45,377 bases of DNA from Melioribacteraceae bacterium (GTDB lineage: Bacteria > Bacteroidota > Ignavibacteria > Ignavibacteriales > Melioribacteraceae), in NCBI GenBank assembly GCA_022181065.1, contig BQMY01000127.1, positions 1-45,377 of the forward strand, in the 5' to 3' direction. The position numbers were made by a program, and so were the translations under genes. Positions 7,714 through 17,218 of this stretch are shown piece by piece (position 1 is the stretch's first letter; every line of letters starts with the position of its first letter). The notes under the pieces were generated by a model. The model saw only the letters and a program-made list of their open reading frames with translations. It was not told the origin of the DNA and did no database searches.

Positions 7714-8888
7714 TAGTTCTCTTCTTTAGCTTCGAGGAAAGTTGTAAGGGCAAGCATCATCCAGGCCTGCGACCACCGAATATAAGGTATCTTGTTAGTA
7801 AAAGCCTTGAATTTCTGATAATAGAAAAATCCATGCTTATCCTGCATATTATTGATCGTCCATTCTGCGATTTTCTCCGCGAATGGTAAATAATCACCAG
7901 AATATTCTCGCATTTCTGAAAATGTAATGATTCCCTGAGTCTGGTTATGGATATCAGCGGGATACAGTTTAGGCAATCTCCACTTTGCTCTGCCGCTTTC
8001 GAAAAATTGATTTTCAAAATAAAAACTCAAACCATTTTTAATCGCTTTTTCAATTGCGGGATCATCATCACCGGAGATTTTTTTATATCGGTAAAGAGAT
8101 TGCACCACATAACCCTGGTGAAAATCAATCTGTACTCTTTCTGTATCATTATCCGGATTAAAGGAATAATTCCAGCTACCGTCTTCCTTCTGTTTTGAAA
8201 GAACAAAGTTAACCGCAGATTTACATTTTGTCATGTATGCCGGATTGTGACTCAAATTTGCCGATTTAACAAGTGTTTCCACACCAAGCAGACTTGCGTT
8301 ATAACACGCTCCTTTAGATGCGGGAGTATAAGCAATTGATAGTCCGGTATCAAATTCGCTAACAGGAAGATCTGTATCGGTATATTTTGCGGCGGAGTGA
8401 ATGATTTCCTCTGCGTCTTTATCAGCGAATACCTTGAGGTACTCATGAATTCCATCTACAACAAAAGCGGTCACAACCGCGGATGGTGTATACGCGTTAT
8501 GGTAACTTCCCGGAGATGCCCAGTCGAAGTTATAACCCCAGCAGAACCCGCTGTATCCATCGGATGGATTTTCACTCAACCAGTTAAAAATATCTGTGGC
8601 TTTCTCTTTATAATGATTTTCACCGGTCAAACGGTACATAATAGAATACGCCTTGAGAAACAGACCCATACCTTTTGGATTTAAACCTTTTTTAATTCCC
8701 ATCAGCGGACGAATATTAAATGGATTTTTCTTACCAAATTGAATAGCCACCGGTGGTCCCCACTTCCCGAAAATTTTAAACGGAAAGTACGAGTTAAGCG
8801 TATCGTATGGATCATACCCTTTGAGATCATCCCGCTCAATATATTCGATCAAGCGCGCCAAAGAATTTTTGAAAAACTCTTTTTTCAT
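7713..8888 (-). CDS. Alpha/alpha-toroid protein of unknown activity
   Basis: A 391-residue protein built from repeated helical hairpins, with aromatic and acidic residues at the hairpin ends (blocks near 95-130, 170-210, 240-290, 320-375), as in (alpha/alpha)6 barrels. Such folds occur in glycoside hydrolases, uronate lyases, the C-terminal domain of glucuronyl C5-epimerase and isoprenoid cyclases. No signal peptide or membrane segment is visible, so it is probably cytoplasmic. It sits 1-4 nt from its neighbours, between the Zn-ADH/Gfo-Idh fusion and a deacetylase, and probably acts on the same sugar. I cannot assign the reaction. Confidence 0.6.
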   Translation of the reverse strand: MKKEFFKNSLARLIEYIERDDLKGYDPYDTLNSYFPFKIFGKWGPPVAIQFGKKNPFNIRPLMGIKKGLNPKGMGLFLKAYSIMYRLTGENHYKEKATDIFNWLSENPSDGYSGFCWGYNFDWASPGSYHNAYTPSAVVTAFVVDGIHEYLKVFADKDAEEIIHSAAKYTDTDLPVSEFDTGLSIAYTPASKGACYNASLLGVETLVKSANLSHNPAYMTKCKSAVNFVLSKQKEDGSWNYSFNPDNDTERVQIDFHQGYVVQSLYRYKKISGDDDPAIEKAIKNGLSFYFENQFFESGRAKWRLPKLYPADIHNQTQGIITFSEMREYSGDYLPFAEKIAEWTINNMQDKHGFFYYQKFKAFTNKIPYIRWSQAWMMLALTTFLEAKEEN

Positions 8889-11017
8889 ATCTCTATGTTT
8901 CTTCCTCCGGCTCTCATCGATTCAAGAGCTTTCACAGTTGCTATTGATGAAATATAAATATCTTCGAATGAAATGGGTGATTCCTTACCATTTTTGATCG
9001 CGTCAACGAAAAGTTCCAGTTCTTTAGCATGACCTTTATCCTGACCGGAAAGTTTTGACTCTCGCTCGGAGCTGTCATATTCCCGCATCTTCAAAAAGTC
9101 ATCTACGATATAAACTTTGTTGTTACTGAACACCTCGATATACTCTTTCGAAAGTGCCTTGCTTCCATTTGAGAAATATGAAATTGCCGCGACACTGCCA
9201 TTTTCAAAATTCAGATTGATCACGGCAGTATCCATCAGTCCGTTCGGGTCTTCCAGTTTTTTTGCGCTTACGCTGGTTATTTTACTGCCCGCTATATACA
9301 TGGCAAGGTCTATAAAATGGCACGCTTCACCAATGATTCTTCCACCACCAACTTCAGGATCATGAACCCAGTGGTCAGGAGGAACAGTACCCGCGTTCAT
9401 TCTCATGTTAATTGCTTTAGGTGATCCTCCCACAGTTTCCTTCTTGATTTTTTCAATATGTGGCGAGAATCTTCTGTTATAACCAAGCATCACACGAGGT
9501 TTTTCTTTCAACTCATCGTATGCCGCTTTTATCTCTTCTATTTCGGCTTCTGTCAACGCGAGTGGTTTCTCAACAAATACGTTTTTACCGGCTTTGATCG
9601 ATTTCAAAACATACTCGGCATGAAGATTATGACGTGTAGTGATAAAGACCGTGTTAATTTTTTCATCATTAACGATATCATCAGAATTGTCAGCGCAATA
9701 ATTAAATCCGTAATTATCCGCTACATAACGAGCGTTATTTCCTCTGCCGGTCGCAACTCCTATGAAGTTTACTTTACCTTTGATCCTGGGTAGAATTGAA
9801 TTCTGAGCAAACGAACCGGCGCCGATAAATCCAACATTTACATCTTCGGGGTTATATTCTGAATCACTTAGCTTTACCCTGGTAGCAATTTCTTTATCAG
9901 TATCATACTTGATTACAATCCCTGAAAATGGTTCGCTCCGTTCAAGGATCATTGTGTATGCTTCGGGCGCTTCATCAAGTTCAAATTCGTGCGAAACTAT
10001 CTTTGACATGTCAATCTTACCCGCTTTCAGGTAATCTATGAATGTCTTCATGTTTCTGTTTTCAGTGAATCTTACATATCCAATCGGGTAATCACGACCC
10101 TTCTCCTCATAATCCATATCATATCTGCCCGGACCGTATGAAGAGGACATTTTCAGCTCGAGTTCCTTGCGATAGTAATTTGGTCTGCTGAATCCTGTCG
10201 GAACCGCACCAACGACAACAACCTTACCCTTTTTACGGCAAACTTCACCGGCAAATTCAACCGGGTCAAGAGAAGAGGTACCGGCAGTGATTATTACAGA
10301 ATCTGTTCCGTTACCATCGGTAAAATCTTTTATGATCTGTTCAATTCCCGCCTGTTTTCTGTTGAGGGCAAGAGATGCTCCACATTCTTTCGCGGCTTCA
10401 ACCTGCTTGTCGTCGATGTCGACACCAATAGCCTGAATACCGGATGCTTCAAGCATCTGAACAGTGATCTGACCAATCAGTCCTAACCCGATTACTACGC
10501 AGTTTTCACCAAATCTAAGGTCAGCTTGCCTTATTCCCTGAATTGCGATAGAAGCGATTGTCGCAAAAGCTGCATATTTCAAGTCAACCGACTTTTCCAC
10601 TTTTACGCACAGATTGCGGGGGACAGAGACAACTTCAGCATGAACTGCACCACCACCACCGCAAGCAACAAAATCACCAACCTTGAGGTCATTGATATCA
10701 TCACCTACCGCGATCACTTCTCCGGCGCAGCTATAGCCCAACGGAGAAGGAGCATTCAACTTATTCATTACCAAATCGTAAGTTTGTTTAAGTCCGTTGG
10801 TTTTGACCATATCCAAAACCATTTTCACTTCTTTTTTTCTTGATCTCGCTTTAGCGATATAACCTTTGCGTGCATCTGAAACTGTTTTCCCTTCGGTTCC
10901 CGCGCTGATAACCGAGTAATAATTTCTAACCAATACCTGTCCGCTTCCAAGCGCCGGGAAAGGTACTTTAAGAATTTCCATTTTTCCTGATTTAAGTTCT
11001 TGTGTCAGTTGTTCCAA
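8885..11017 (-). CDS. Fused Zn-type alcohol dehydrogenase / Gfo-Idh-MocA oxidoreductase
   Basis: Two oxidoreductases in one 710-residue chain. Residues about 1-370 are a medium-chain alcohol dehydrogenase with GLGLIG (189-194) for NAD(P) binding. Residues about 393-712 are a Gfo/Idh/MocA enzyme with GFIGAGSFAQ from 398 and EKPLA (485-489). (Numbering here counts from the TTG at 11023.) The family, called bi-domain oxidoreductase, is found in many surface-polysaccharide loci; oxidation at C3 of a nucleotide sugar is a common guess but not shown. No early ATG exists. I prefer TTG at 11017, because MEQLTQELKSGK then lines up with the usual N-terminus and AGG lies 6 nt upstream. TTG at 11023 is the alternative. 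Confidence 0.85.
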   Translation of the reverse strand: MEQLTQELKSGKMEILKVPFPALGSGQVLVRNYYSVISAGTEGKTVSDARKGYIAKARSRKKEVKMVLDMVKTNGLKQTYDLVMNKLNAPSPLGYSCAGEVIAVGDDINDLKVGDFVACGGGGAVHAEVVSVPRNLCVKVEKSVDLKYAAFATIASIAIQGIRQADLRFGENCVVIGLGLIGQITVQMLEASGIQAIGVDIDDKQVEAAKECGASLALNRKQAGIEQIIKDFTDGNGTDSVIITAGTSSLDPVEFAGEVCRKKGKVVVVGAVPTGFSRPNYYRKELELKMSSSYGPGRYDMDYEEKGRDYPIGYVRFTENRNMKTFIDYLKAGKIDMSKIVSHEFELDEAPEAYTMILERSEPFSGIVIKYDTDKEIATRVKLSDSEYNPEDVNVGFIGAGSFAQNSILPRIKGKVNFIGVATGRGNNARYVADNYGFNYCADNSDDIVNDEKINTVFITTRHNLHAEYVLKSIKAGKNVFVEKPLALTEAEIEEIKAAYDELKEKPRVMLGYNRRFSPHIEKIKKETVGGSPKAINMRMNAGTVPPDHWVHDPEVGGGRIIGEACHFIDLAMYIAGSKITSVSAKKLEDPNGLMDTAVINLNFENGSVAAISYFSNGSKALSKEYIEVFSNNKVYIVDDFLKMREYDSSERESKLSGQDKGHAKELELFVDAIKNGKESPISFEDIYISSIATVKALESMRAGGRNIEI

Positions 11018-11036
11018 TGTCAAACCTGTTTAGTTA

Positions 11037-12122
11037 TTACAAAACTTTTTTATATATGCTTTCAATGCGTTCGATAACTTTAGAAAGAATAAATTTTTCT
11101 TTTGCGGTTCTATGATTATTGATTGCTATTGACTTACACAAATCCGGTTTAGCAATCAATTTTTCAAATAATTCTGCAAATACCTCTGGTGATTTCGAGT
11201 CTGTCGCGAAACCGGTCTTACCATCTTCCAGAATATCTATAAGTCCGCCAACAGGTCTTCCCACAACGGGTAAACCAACAGCCATAGCCTCAAGCACAGA
11301 ATTAGGCATACCTTCCGTGTATGAGGGAAAGAAGTAAATCGAACCCGATCTGAATGCCTTTACCTTATCATCACCTGCAACATGACCTGTAAAATAAACA
11401 TCTTGAATCTTATTATCTTTAACGTATGCTTTTACCTTCTCGAGCTCAAAACCATCGCCGGCAATCGTAAACTTTATCCCGGGATGCTTTTGCTTCAAAA
11501 TACTGAATGTATCGACAGCCTCGTAAATACCTTTCGGGATTTCAACCCGTGCCAGAAAAAGGATGTTGAGATTTGCAGGATTTTCAAACTTCTGAACTAT
11601 CTCTTCTTCGGCGAGATTATCAATAAGTGTTTCATCGACTATTGTGGTTTCAAGATGGATCTCTTTTTTGTATCCCCAGTTTTCCAGTTTTGTACGGAAT
11701 TCGCTGGAGAGCACTATCATAGTATCGGCTTTGAAGTATGCGAATCGGAAAAGGTTAAGATATTTACTCACCAGTATCTTCTCAAAATCTTCATCCCATC
11801 CTCTGAAGAAGACAATTGCCTTCACTCCGAGCAATTTAGCAGCAAGTACAAAAATGCCGTCCCTTATCACAGCGAAAGAACCGAGTGAAGTACTGGTTTG
11901 TATAGCGCCATATTTCATAGACAACAACTTGCCGATGAAAATGAAAAGGTCCTGCAGGGCGCGAAGAATCTCTGCCACGGCTCCTTTGCGTTCAGGCCAG
12001 GTTCTGGAACCTCTGACCATATAATCGACGGGAAGCGAAAATTTATTCTCAAGAACCTTGAAATAATTGGATATTCCACCTTTTGCCGTATATGCCGGAT
12101 GCAGAATAAGGATCTTTTTCAT
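11037..12122 (-). CDS. GT4 family glycosyltransferase
   Basis: A 361-residue GT-B retaining glycosyltransferase. The N-terminal part has the acceptor-side HPAYTAKGGISNY signature; the C-terminal part has FLARVEIPKGI, FTGHV and the donor-binding E-x7-E motif in TEGMPNSVLEAM. It transfers a sugar from a nucleotide donor to the growing lipid-linked repeat on the cytoplasmic side. Donor and linkage cannot be read from sequence. The stop of the upstream ATP-grasp gene adjoins its start codon (no gap), indicating translational coupling. Confidence 0.88.
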   Translation of the reverse strand: MKKILILHPAYTAKGGISNYFKVLENKFSLPVDYMVRGSRTWPERKGAVAEILRALQDLFIFIGKLLSMKYGAIQTSTSLGSFAVIRDGIFVLAAKLLGVKAIVFFRGWDEDFEKILVSKYLNLFRFAYFKADTMIVLSSEFRTKLENWGYKKEIHLETTIVDETLIDNLAEEEIVQKFENPANLNILFLARVEIPKGIYEAVDTFSILKQKHPGIKFTIAGDGFELEKVKAYVKDNKIQDVYFTGHVAGDDKVKAFRSGSIYFFPSYTEGMPNSVLEAMAVGLPVVGRPVGGLIDILEDGKTGFATDSKSPEVFAELFEKLIAKPDLCKSIAINNHRTAKEKFILSKVIERIESIYKKVL

Positions 12123-13166
12123 CTACTTTTCCAATTCCTCAAGAATACCTTTCAGGCGTATATTATAAGATTCATTTTCATTAAAATCGCCTGCTTCAAA
12201 AACCCATTCATTTTCACTATAAACAAATCGGCCCGGTTTACCATCCACCGCAAGTATAAAATCCTGAACATGACCGAAAATGGTCTGCATTTCATTGACG
12301 AGATAATTGCCGTTAGCGTCTTCAAAAATATCTATTGCCATCGATTTAAAGCCATTCTCAATACAGATATTTCTTGTAAAATCAAGAATCGATTCCGGTG
12401 GGTTCACATAGTCAATACCTTTACTGCCGCTCGCCTTGTCTCCCATTTTTACTTTCTGGTGAGCAAAAAAGGAATCATTTATCATAACCGAACGCCATTC
12501 ATATTCGTGAGGTATATAATCCTGAAAGATTACAAATCCTCTTTGGGCATCGCCATAAAAGGCGATGTAATTTTTAATTTTCTTTATGGCTGCGGGGATA
12601 TCACTAATAGCTTTATTAAACCATTTTTTGGGCGTTCCGGTAACTCTGTTAGGCCCAAATCGTTTTTTAATTCCTTTTCCGAACGCGGTTGTTATATACT
12701 TCTCTGCGTCGGCTACACTTCTTAATACTTTTACTCCACTACCCGACCCACCGATACTGGTTTTCGCAACTAGTGGAAGATCATGATTTTTCACAAAATT
12801 TATAGCTTCATCTTTGTAATAAAACAGATTCGTAGCAGGATGAGGAATTCCTTTTGCTTTCAGAAAATAAGAGAGTGTTTCTTTATTCTCATGAATAATA
12901 ATTTCCTCATAGCTGGGGTACATCGGTTTTTTCATTACTTTGGAAAGGATATAAAGCCTCTGATCAAACAAATGTTTGTATTTAGTTATTTGTCCGGGTG
13001 GTTTTACCAGAAAATAATCAATCCTGGGATCGTTTACCTTTTCAAACCAGTCAGCTCGTGTAAAATCTATAACGATGTATTCAACATTTGCAGCCTCGCA
13101 GGCATTTACCCACCTTCTGGCTGAATTATCATCTTCATTTCTGAGGATGCCAAATACTTTATTCAT
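12123..13166 (-). CDS. ATP-grasp ligase (RimK/LysX-like)
   Basis: A 347-residue protein with the ATP-grasp plan: an N-terminal substrate part (1-110), then VAKTSIGGSGSGVKVLRS (about 144-160), a glycine-rich ATP loop, and a C-terminal metal-binding region with a conserved Glu-Asn pair near NEMQTIFGH. It should form an amide or related bond through an acyl-phosphate. It sits directly between a GT4 gene and a Cys-less asparagine-synthetase-like gene, with zero-base spacing on both sides. That supports a joint job in adding an amino acid or amide to the polymer repeat. Substrates are unknown. Confidence 0.75.
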   Translation of the reverse strand: MNKVFGILRNEDDNSARRWVNACEAANVEYIVIDFTRADWFEKVNDPRIDYFLVKPPGQITKYKHLFDQRLYILSKVMKKPMYPSYEEIIIHENKETLSYFLKAKGIPHPATNLFYYKDEAINFVKNHDLPLVAKTSIGGSGSGVKVLRSVADAEKYITTAFGKGIKKRFGPNRVTGTPKKWFNKAISDIPAAIKKIKNYIAFYGDAQRGFVIFQDYIPHEYEWRSVMINDSFFAHQKVKMGDKASGSKGIDYVNPPESILDFTRNICIENGFKSMAIDIFEDANGNYLVNEMQTIFGHVQDFILAVDGKPGRFVYSENEWVFEAGDFNENESYNIRLKGILEELEK

Positions 13167-14897
13167 CTACTTTCTCTTCGCGTTTGTTATATGCTTTGAA
13201 TACATAACTATATTAGTAAATTTGTGCCAATAGCCTTCCACAGTTTTATGATTACCCGCAACGAATTGATCCTTTGCGCGGTTAACATCAATCACATCCT
13301 CTAGGGAAGAATCCAGTTTGTTGAAATTTTCGGCAATAAAAGAATGATACCATTCACCATAAGGAAAGTTAGGAGGATACTTTTTACCAAACTTTTTCCT
13401 TACAGCCCGTAAAAATAAGTAATAATACTTATTAGTTAAAAATTCACGCGGTGAAAATCCGTTAACAAATTTTATTTTTGAAAGCGGCTTGTATATCCTG
13501 TCAATTAAATTACAGTGAACTTCAGGGATATTAAGACGCTTGAGTTGATTACCCGCTAAATTATCTTTATTAAACAAACTATGTTGTGAGGAGAACAACA
13601 TTTCCAAATAATCTATATCAAGGAAGATTGAGATTACATACGGAAGTTTATTCTGATAGATAGTTAAATCCTGATAATCATGCAGCGAAGCGACAAGCTC
13701 ATAAAGAACGAAAAATTCATTTAGTTTACGGTTATCCGAAAAGTAACTGAGTTCATCAATCACCTTTTTGACATCATCACTACTCAGACTTTCGGTTTTT
13801 ACAAAATACTTTTCCAACACTTCATTCATTACACTGCAATTTTCACCATGATGAAGTCTCTTTACAAAATTTGTCACAATAAGATTGTCGTAATGCAACC
13901 CTCTTATTCCTTCACCCCCCATAGCGCCGGTAAACAATATTTTTACATCCGGGTTTTCCTCAAGTTCTTTTTTGATGGCGTCAAGTCGATGTGCACGATG
14001 AATATGGATTAGCGGATTACCCATTTCAACAATCTCATCGGTCAGGGAATCATACCACTCCCCGTCAGGGTTCGGTACAGCGTAATTGTTAAATTTTAGG
14101 TCAAAACTTTTCGTGATCTTTTTTGCTACTTCCACATCTGCCGATACACCGCTGCCGAAAGTAAAGGTATTCGGTTTATATCCCAGCTTTAGCAGCATTG
14201 CCAGAATCGTACGTGAATCCATTCCACCGGTAAGAGTCATAGAAATCTTGTCCGAACCAATATAATCGAGATAACCTTTTGTGATATGTGTGATTTTATC
14301 AGCAAAATTGTCAAAAGACAAATTCGTTCGTTCCAGATTCGCGAGTTCTCTGTAACTCCAATACACACCGCTTGCTACTGAATTGGTGACTGTAATTTCT
14401 GATGCATTGGGGGAGGTTCGTACATTTTCATAAAGAGTAACTCCCCCGGTGAAGTGGTGAAACAGAGTATTAACCGCAATTCCGGTTTCATCGATCTGCA
14501 TTTCTTGATTTTTTGCGATGAAATTAATATCGTTTGAAATTATAAATTCAGACGTCTGTTCAAAGATGAAAAACTTTTTCAGCCCGATATGATCATTAAA
14601 CAGTTTCAGCTTTCCCTTAACTATCAGGATTAAGTTGAAACTGCCCTTGAGATATTGGATAAATTCTTCACCATACTTTTTGTACAGATATACAACCAAT
14701 TCTCCATTTTTTCTCTCTGAAAAAACATCCTTAAAATCAAAGCGGGGTAGCACATAACCGTCAATCAAAACAATTACATCATCAATTTTGACAATTTGGA
14801 CTTCTGCATTGTAGTAAACTGTAAATAACTCTGATTTTATGTTTTTCTCAGGAGTTTCTGTTAAATCGGTATTTGTAATTAACCAGTCGGGTTTCAT
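13167..14897 (-). CDS. Asparagine-synthetase-like amide ligase lacking the glutaminase cysteine
   Basis: A 576-residue two-domain protein of the class II asparagine synthetase family. The C-terminal synthetase domain has the pyrophosphate loop TGGMDS (223-228), so adenylation of a carboxylate is likely. The N-terminal glutaminase-like domain (about 1-180) begins Met-Lys-Pro and has no Cys2, so it cannot release ammonia from glutamine. Cys-less family members such as beta-lactam synthetase use another amine, which suggests amide formation with a small amine or an internal cyclisation. It overlaps the CapA-like gene (ATGA) and abuts an ATP-grasp gene. The missing cysteine is a direct observation; the consequence is inference. 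Confidence 0.8.
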   Translation of the reverse strand: MKPDWLITNTDLTETPEKNIKSELFTVYYNAEVQIVKIDDVIVLIDGYVLPRFDFKDVFSERKNGELVVYLYKKYGEEFIQYLKGSFNLILIVKGKLKLFNDHIGLKKFFIFEQTSEFIISNDINFIAKNQEMQIDETGIAVNTLFHHFTGGVTLYENVRTSPNASEITVTNSVASGVYWSYRELANLERTNLSFDNFADKITHITKGYLDYIGSDKISMTLTGGMDSRTILAMLLKLGYKPNTFTFGSGVSADVEVAKKITKSFDLKFNNYAVPNPDGEWYDSLTDEIVEMGNPLIHIHRAHRLDAIKKELEENPDVKILFTGAMGGEGIRGLHYDNLIVTNFVKRLHHGENCSVMNEVLEKYFVKTESLSSDDVKKVIDELSYFSDNRKLNEFFVLYELVASLHDYQDLTIYQNKLPYVISIFLDIDYLEMLFSSQHSLFNKDNLAGNQLKRLNIPEVHCNLIDRIYKPLSKIKFVNGFSPREFLTNKYYYLFLRAVRKKFGKKYPPNFPYGEWYHSFIAENFNKLDSSLEDVIDVNRAKDQFVAGNHKTVEGYWHKFTNIVMYSKHITNAKRK

Positions 14898-16030
14898 CTT
14901 TTATTTTTATCTCTGTTTAATTCATATTCCAATAAACTGATCACTGCTTCTCGGTGAGACTCATTTCTGATAATATTCAGTAAAAAAGGAAGAATATCAT
15001 TCGATATTTCAGACTGTTTCAACACTCCCCTTTTAACAAGCTGATAAACCAGTTTATTTTGTTGTTTTAGTATATAGTAATATTTCGATTTTTTGTTAAT
15101 GATGAACTTCATCCACTCGTTCTTGAGTTTTTCTTCATCAACGATAGTTTCATTTATAATATTTATTTTGTTGAGTAATTCTTCGCTATCAGCCGGTCCG
15201 AGCATTTTAACACCGGGAGCCCCGTAGTTTTGCCGATATGGTATCAACTTAAATGTTACTTTCTCTTTTACATCCAGTTCTACAAGTAAACCCGTATGAT
15301 ACTCAATTTCTCTAACTGCTTTGCTCTCTGCATAAAAGTTTCCCAAACCGTAAAAAATGGGTGTTTCGGCGTAAACTTCATATCCGCTGTAATAATGAGA
15401 ATGATGACAAATAATTGCATTTGCTCCCAGATCAGCCAAATACCTCATACGCTTTTTCATTTCCGGGGATGGGTAAGTGGTATATTCCAGATTTCCGTGA
15501 TAAATAACGATAATCTTATTACACTTTTCTTTCAATTCTGAAATATGATAAAATGCTTTTTGGTCGGAATAACCATTTGCCCCAAACCCGTCAAATTGGT
15601 CACAGGTTGAAAATTCATGTTCACAATAGTTGAGCACACCCAGTCGGATTCCAGATTTTTCATATATATAAGGTTGGGTAGCATCGCCTTCATTGAGAGC
15701 AGCGCCAATATGTTTTATTCCCCTGCTATCCAGATTTTGAATAGTTGAACTCAAACCATCATAACCATAATCCAGAATATGGTTATTCGCCAATGCAAGG
15801 AGAACAGGAGGTCTTTCAAACAGTTTCAACGAAGCGGAAGTAGAATTGAATGAAACTCCGGTTTTGACAATTTTGTCTCCCTTAGCCTCAATGACAGTTT
15901 CCAGATTAAAGATAGCCAGATCACTTTCCTCAATAAGGGGAATAACTTCACCAAAATATTTAGTGGGGAATTCAGGGTCGGTAAATATATTATTATCGGG
16001 CAGGTAATCACCACCAATTAAAAGTTTCAT
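14894..16030 (-). CDS. CapA/PgsA-like metallophosphatase-fold protein
   Basis: A 378-residue member of the CapA (poly-gamma-glutamate synthesis, PGA_cap) family. Motifs follow the calcineurin-like order: GGDYL (6-10), FNLETVI (41-47), ANNHILDYG (81-89), VIYHGNLEY, CHHSHYYSG and YGLGNFYAE. In Bacillus CapA helps make or export poly-gamma-glutamate and is membrane-anchored. Here no signal or membrane segment is visible, so the protein looks cytoplasmic. Its place in front of two amide-ligase genes suggests a role with amino-acid-like substituents rather than a full polyglutamate capsule; CapB, CapC and CapD partners are absent. Confidence 0.8.
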   Translation of the reverse strand: MKLLIGGDYLPDNNIFTDPEFPTKYFGEVIPLIEESDLAIFNLETVIEAKGDKIVKTGVSFNSTSASLKLFERPPVLLALANNHILDYGYDGLSSTIQNLDSRGIKHIGAALNEGDATQPYIYEKSGIRLGVLNYCEHEFSTCDQFDGFGANGYSDQKAFYHISELKEKCNKIIVIYHGNLEYTTYPSPEMKKRMRYLADLGANAIICHHSHYYSGYEVYAETPIFYGLGNFYAESKAVREIEYHTGLLVELDVKEKVTFKLIPYRQNYGAPGVKMLGPADSEELLNKINIINETIVDEEKLKNEWMKFIINKKSKYYYILKQQNKLVYQLVKRGVLKQSEISNDILPFLLNIIRNESHREAVISLLEYELNRDKNKR

Positions 16031-16042
16031 AATATCATTTAC

Positions 16043-17218
16043 CTAAATTTTCGAAAAAAAGTCTTTAAGTTTATCAACATTTGCCCGATAATCGAAAGTA
16101 TCCAAAGCAAAAAGACGTCCTTTTTCACCTATTTCAGCCGCTTTCTCCGGATTACTAAATACCTTGTCTATTGCTTCGGAAAGTTCATTCCCATCACCTG
16201 GATTTATAAGATAGCATGTTTCATCGTTTATTAAATATTCAGGAATTTCGCCAACCGATGTAACAATAACAGGATTCCCGGAAAGTAGATACTCACCAAG
16301 TTTGGTTGGGAATCCCCCTTCAGCTTGTTTACTTGCAGGACGCGGAAGTACAACAGCTTTTGCTTTTTCAAGAAATGGAATTACATCTTCTCTTTTTACC
16401 CAGCCAAGGAATTCAACGTTTTCTGTTAGTCCCAGTTTTTCTCGCAAATTAACCAGGAATTCCTCCTCGGATTTTTTATTTGTTCCACCAGCAATTTTTA
16501 GTTTGATTTCAGGAAATTTCTTCTTCACCTTCGCAACTGATTCAAGCAAGAGGTCTAAACCGTCTTTTTTACAATTCAGGCTGCCTATATATGCCAGGTA
16601 ATTACTCTTTTCGATATTGCTCCCGAAACGTTCTCCATCCACCGTCATTGGAACATGCAATATCTTACAGTCTGTTCTTAAATAATTACTGTAGAACCTT
16701 ACCAACGTTTTCGTCATTAAAACAATACCATCAAATAACTTATAAATAACAGGTAGAAGAAATTGATTGTATATCTTTGCTTTAATCGAACGAGAATTTC
16801 TGATTGTTTCCGGAAATTCACTTCTTTCAGTTGTGAATTTCATTTTTAATGACCGGGATATAAAATATGTAAGTAGTATATCCAATGCATTAACAGAATA
16901 AAGGTAAATGACCGAAGAGCTACCCTTTTCTGCATACATATAACGTTTTGCGGCACGTACAGTTTCATAGACGGCTAGCAAAGGATTTGAGGAGACCTCA
17001 TTCTTGAATTTGATCACTCTTGACCGAATACCATCTATCACATAATTATACTCGTCAGTGAAATTTAGATCAGCAGTTTTTTCATTTGAGAAGGGTCTGA
17101 TATTAATTAACTCAACATCAAATCCAGCAATTTTCACCGCTTTCATAATTGTCAGTAGTCTGTTGAAGGATGCAGAATTTATTTCAGAACCTGCTCTCAG
17201 GAAGAAAATTTTTTTCAT
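16043..17218 (-). CDS. GT4 family glycosyltransferase, FucNAc-set neighbour
   Basis: A 391-residue GT-B glycosyltransferase. The acceptor half has FLRAGSEINSASFNRL; the donor half has YIGSLNCKKDGL, FLGWVKREDV and the PTKLGEYLLSGNPVI segment with an upstream Glu. I place the start at ATG 17218, where ATGA overlaps the stop of the 2-epimerase gene; a TTG at 17239 would add 7 residues but is less likely. As the gene right behind capG, it may use UDP-L-FucNAc as donor (position-based guess). The second half of the E-x7-E motif is spaced E-x8-E here. Confidence 0.85.
   Translation of the reverse strand: MKKIFFLRAGSEINSASFNRLLTIMKAVKIAGFDVELINIRPFSNEKTADLNFTDEYNYVIDGIRSRVIKFKNEVSSNPLLAVYETVRAAKRYMYAEKGSSSVIYLYSVNALDILLTYFISRSLKMKFTTERSEFPETIRNSRSIKAKIYNQFLLPVIYKLFDGIVLMTKTLVRFYSNYLRTDCKILHVPMTVDGERFGSNIEKSNYLAYIGSLNCKKDGLDLLLESVAKVKKKFPEIKLKIAGGTNKKSEEEFLVNLREKLGLTENVEFLGWVKREDVIPFLEKAKAVVLPRPASKQAEGGFPTKLGEYLLSGNPVIVTSVGEIPEYLINDETCYLINPGDGNELSEAIDKVFSNPEKAAEIGEKGRLFALDTFDYRANVDKLKDFFSKI

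Noticed and set aside
14894-16030. Poly-gamma-glutamate capsule synthesis
   Set aside because: Only a CapA-like gene is found; the CapB ligase and CapC are missing and the protein lacks a membrane anchor.
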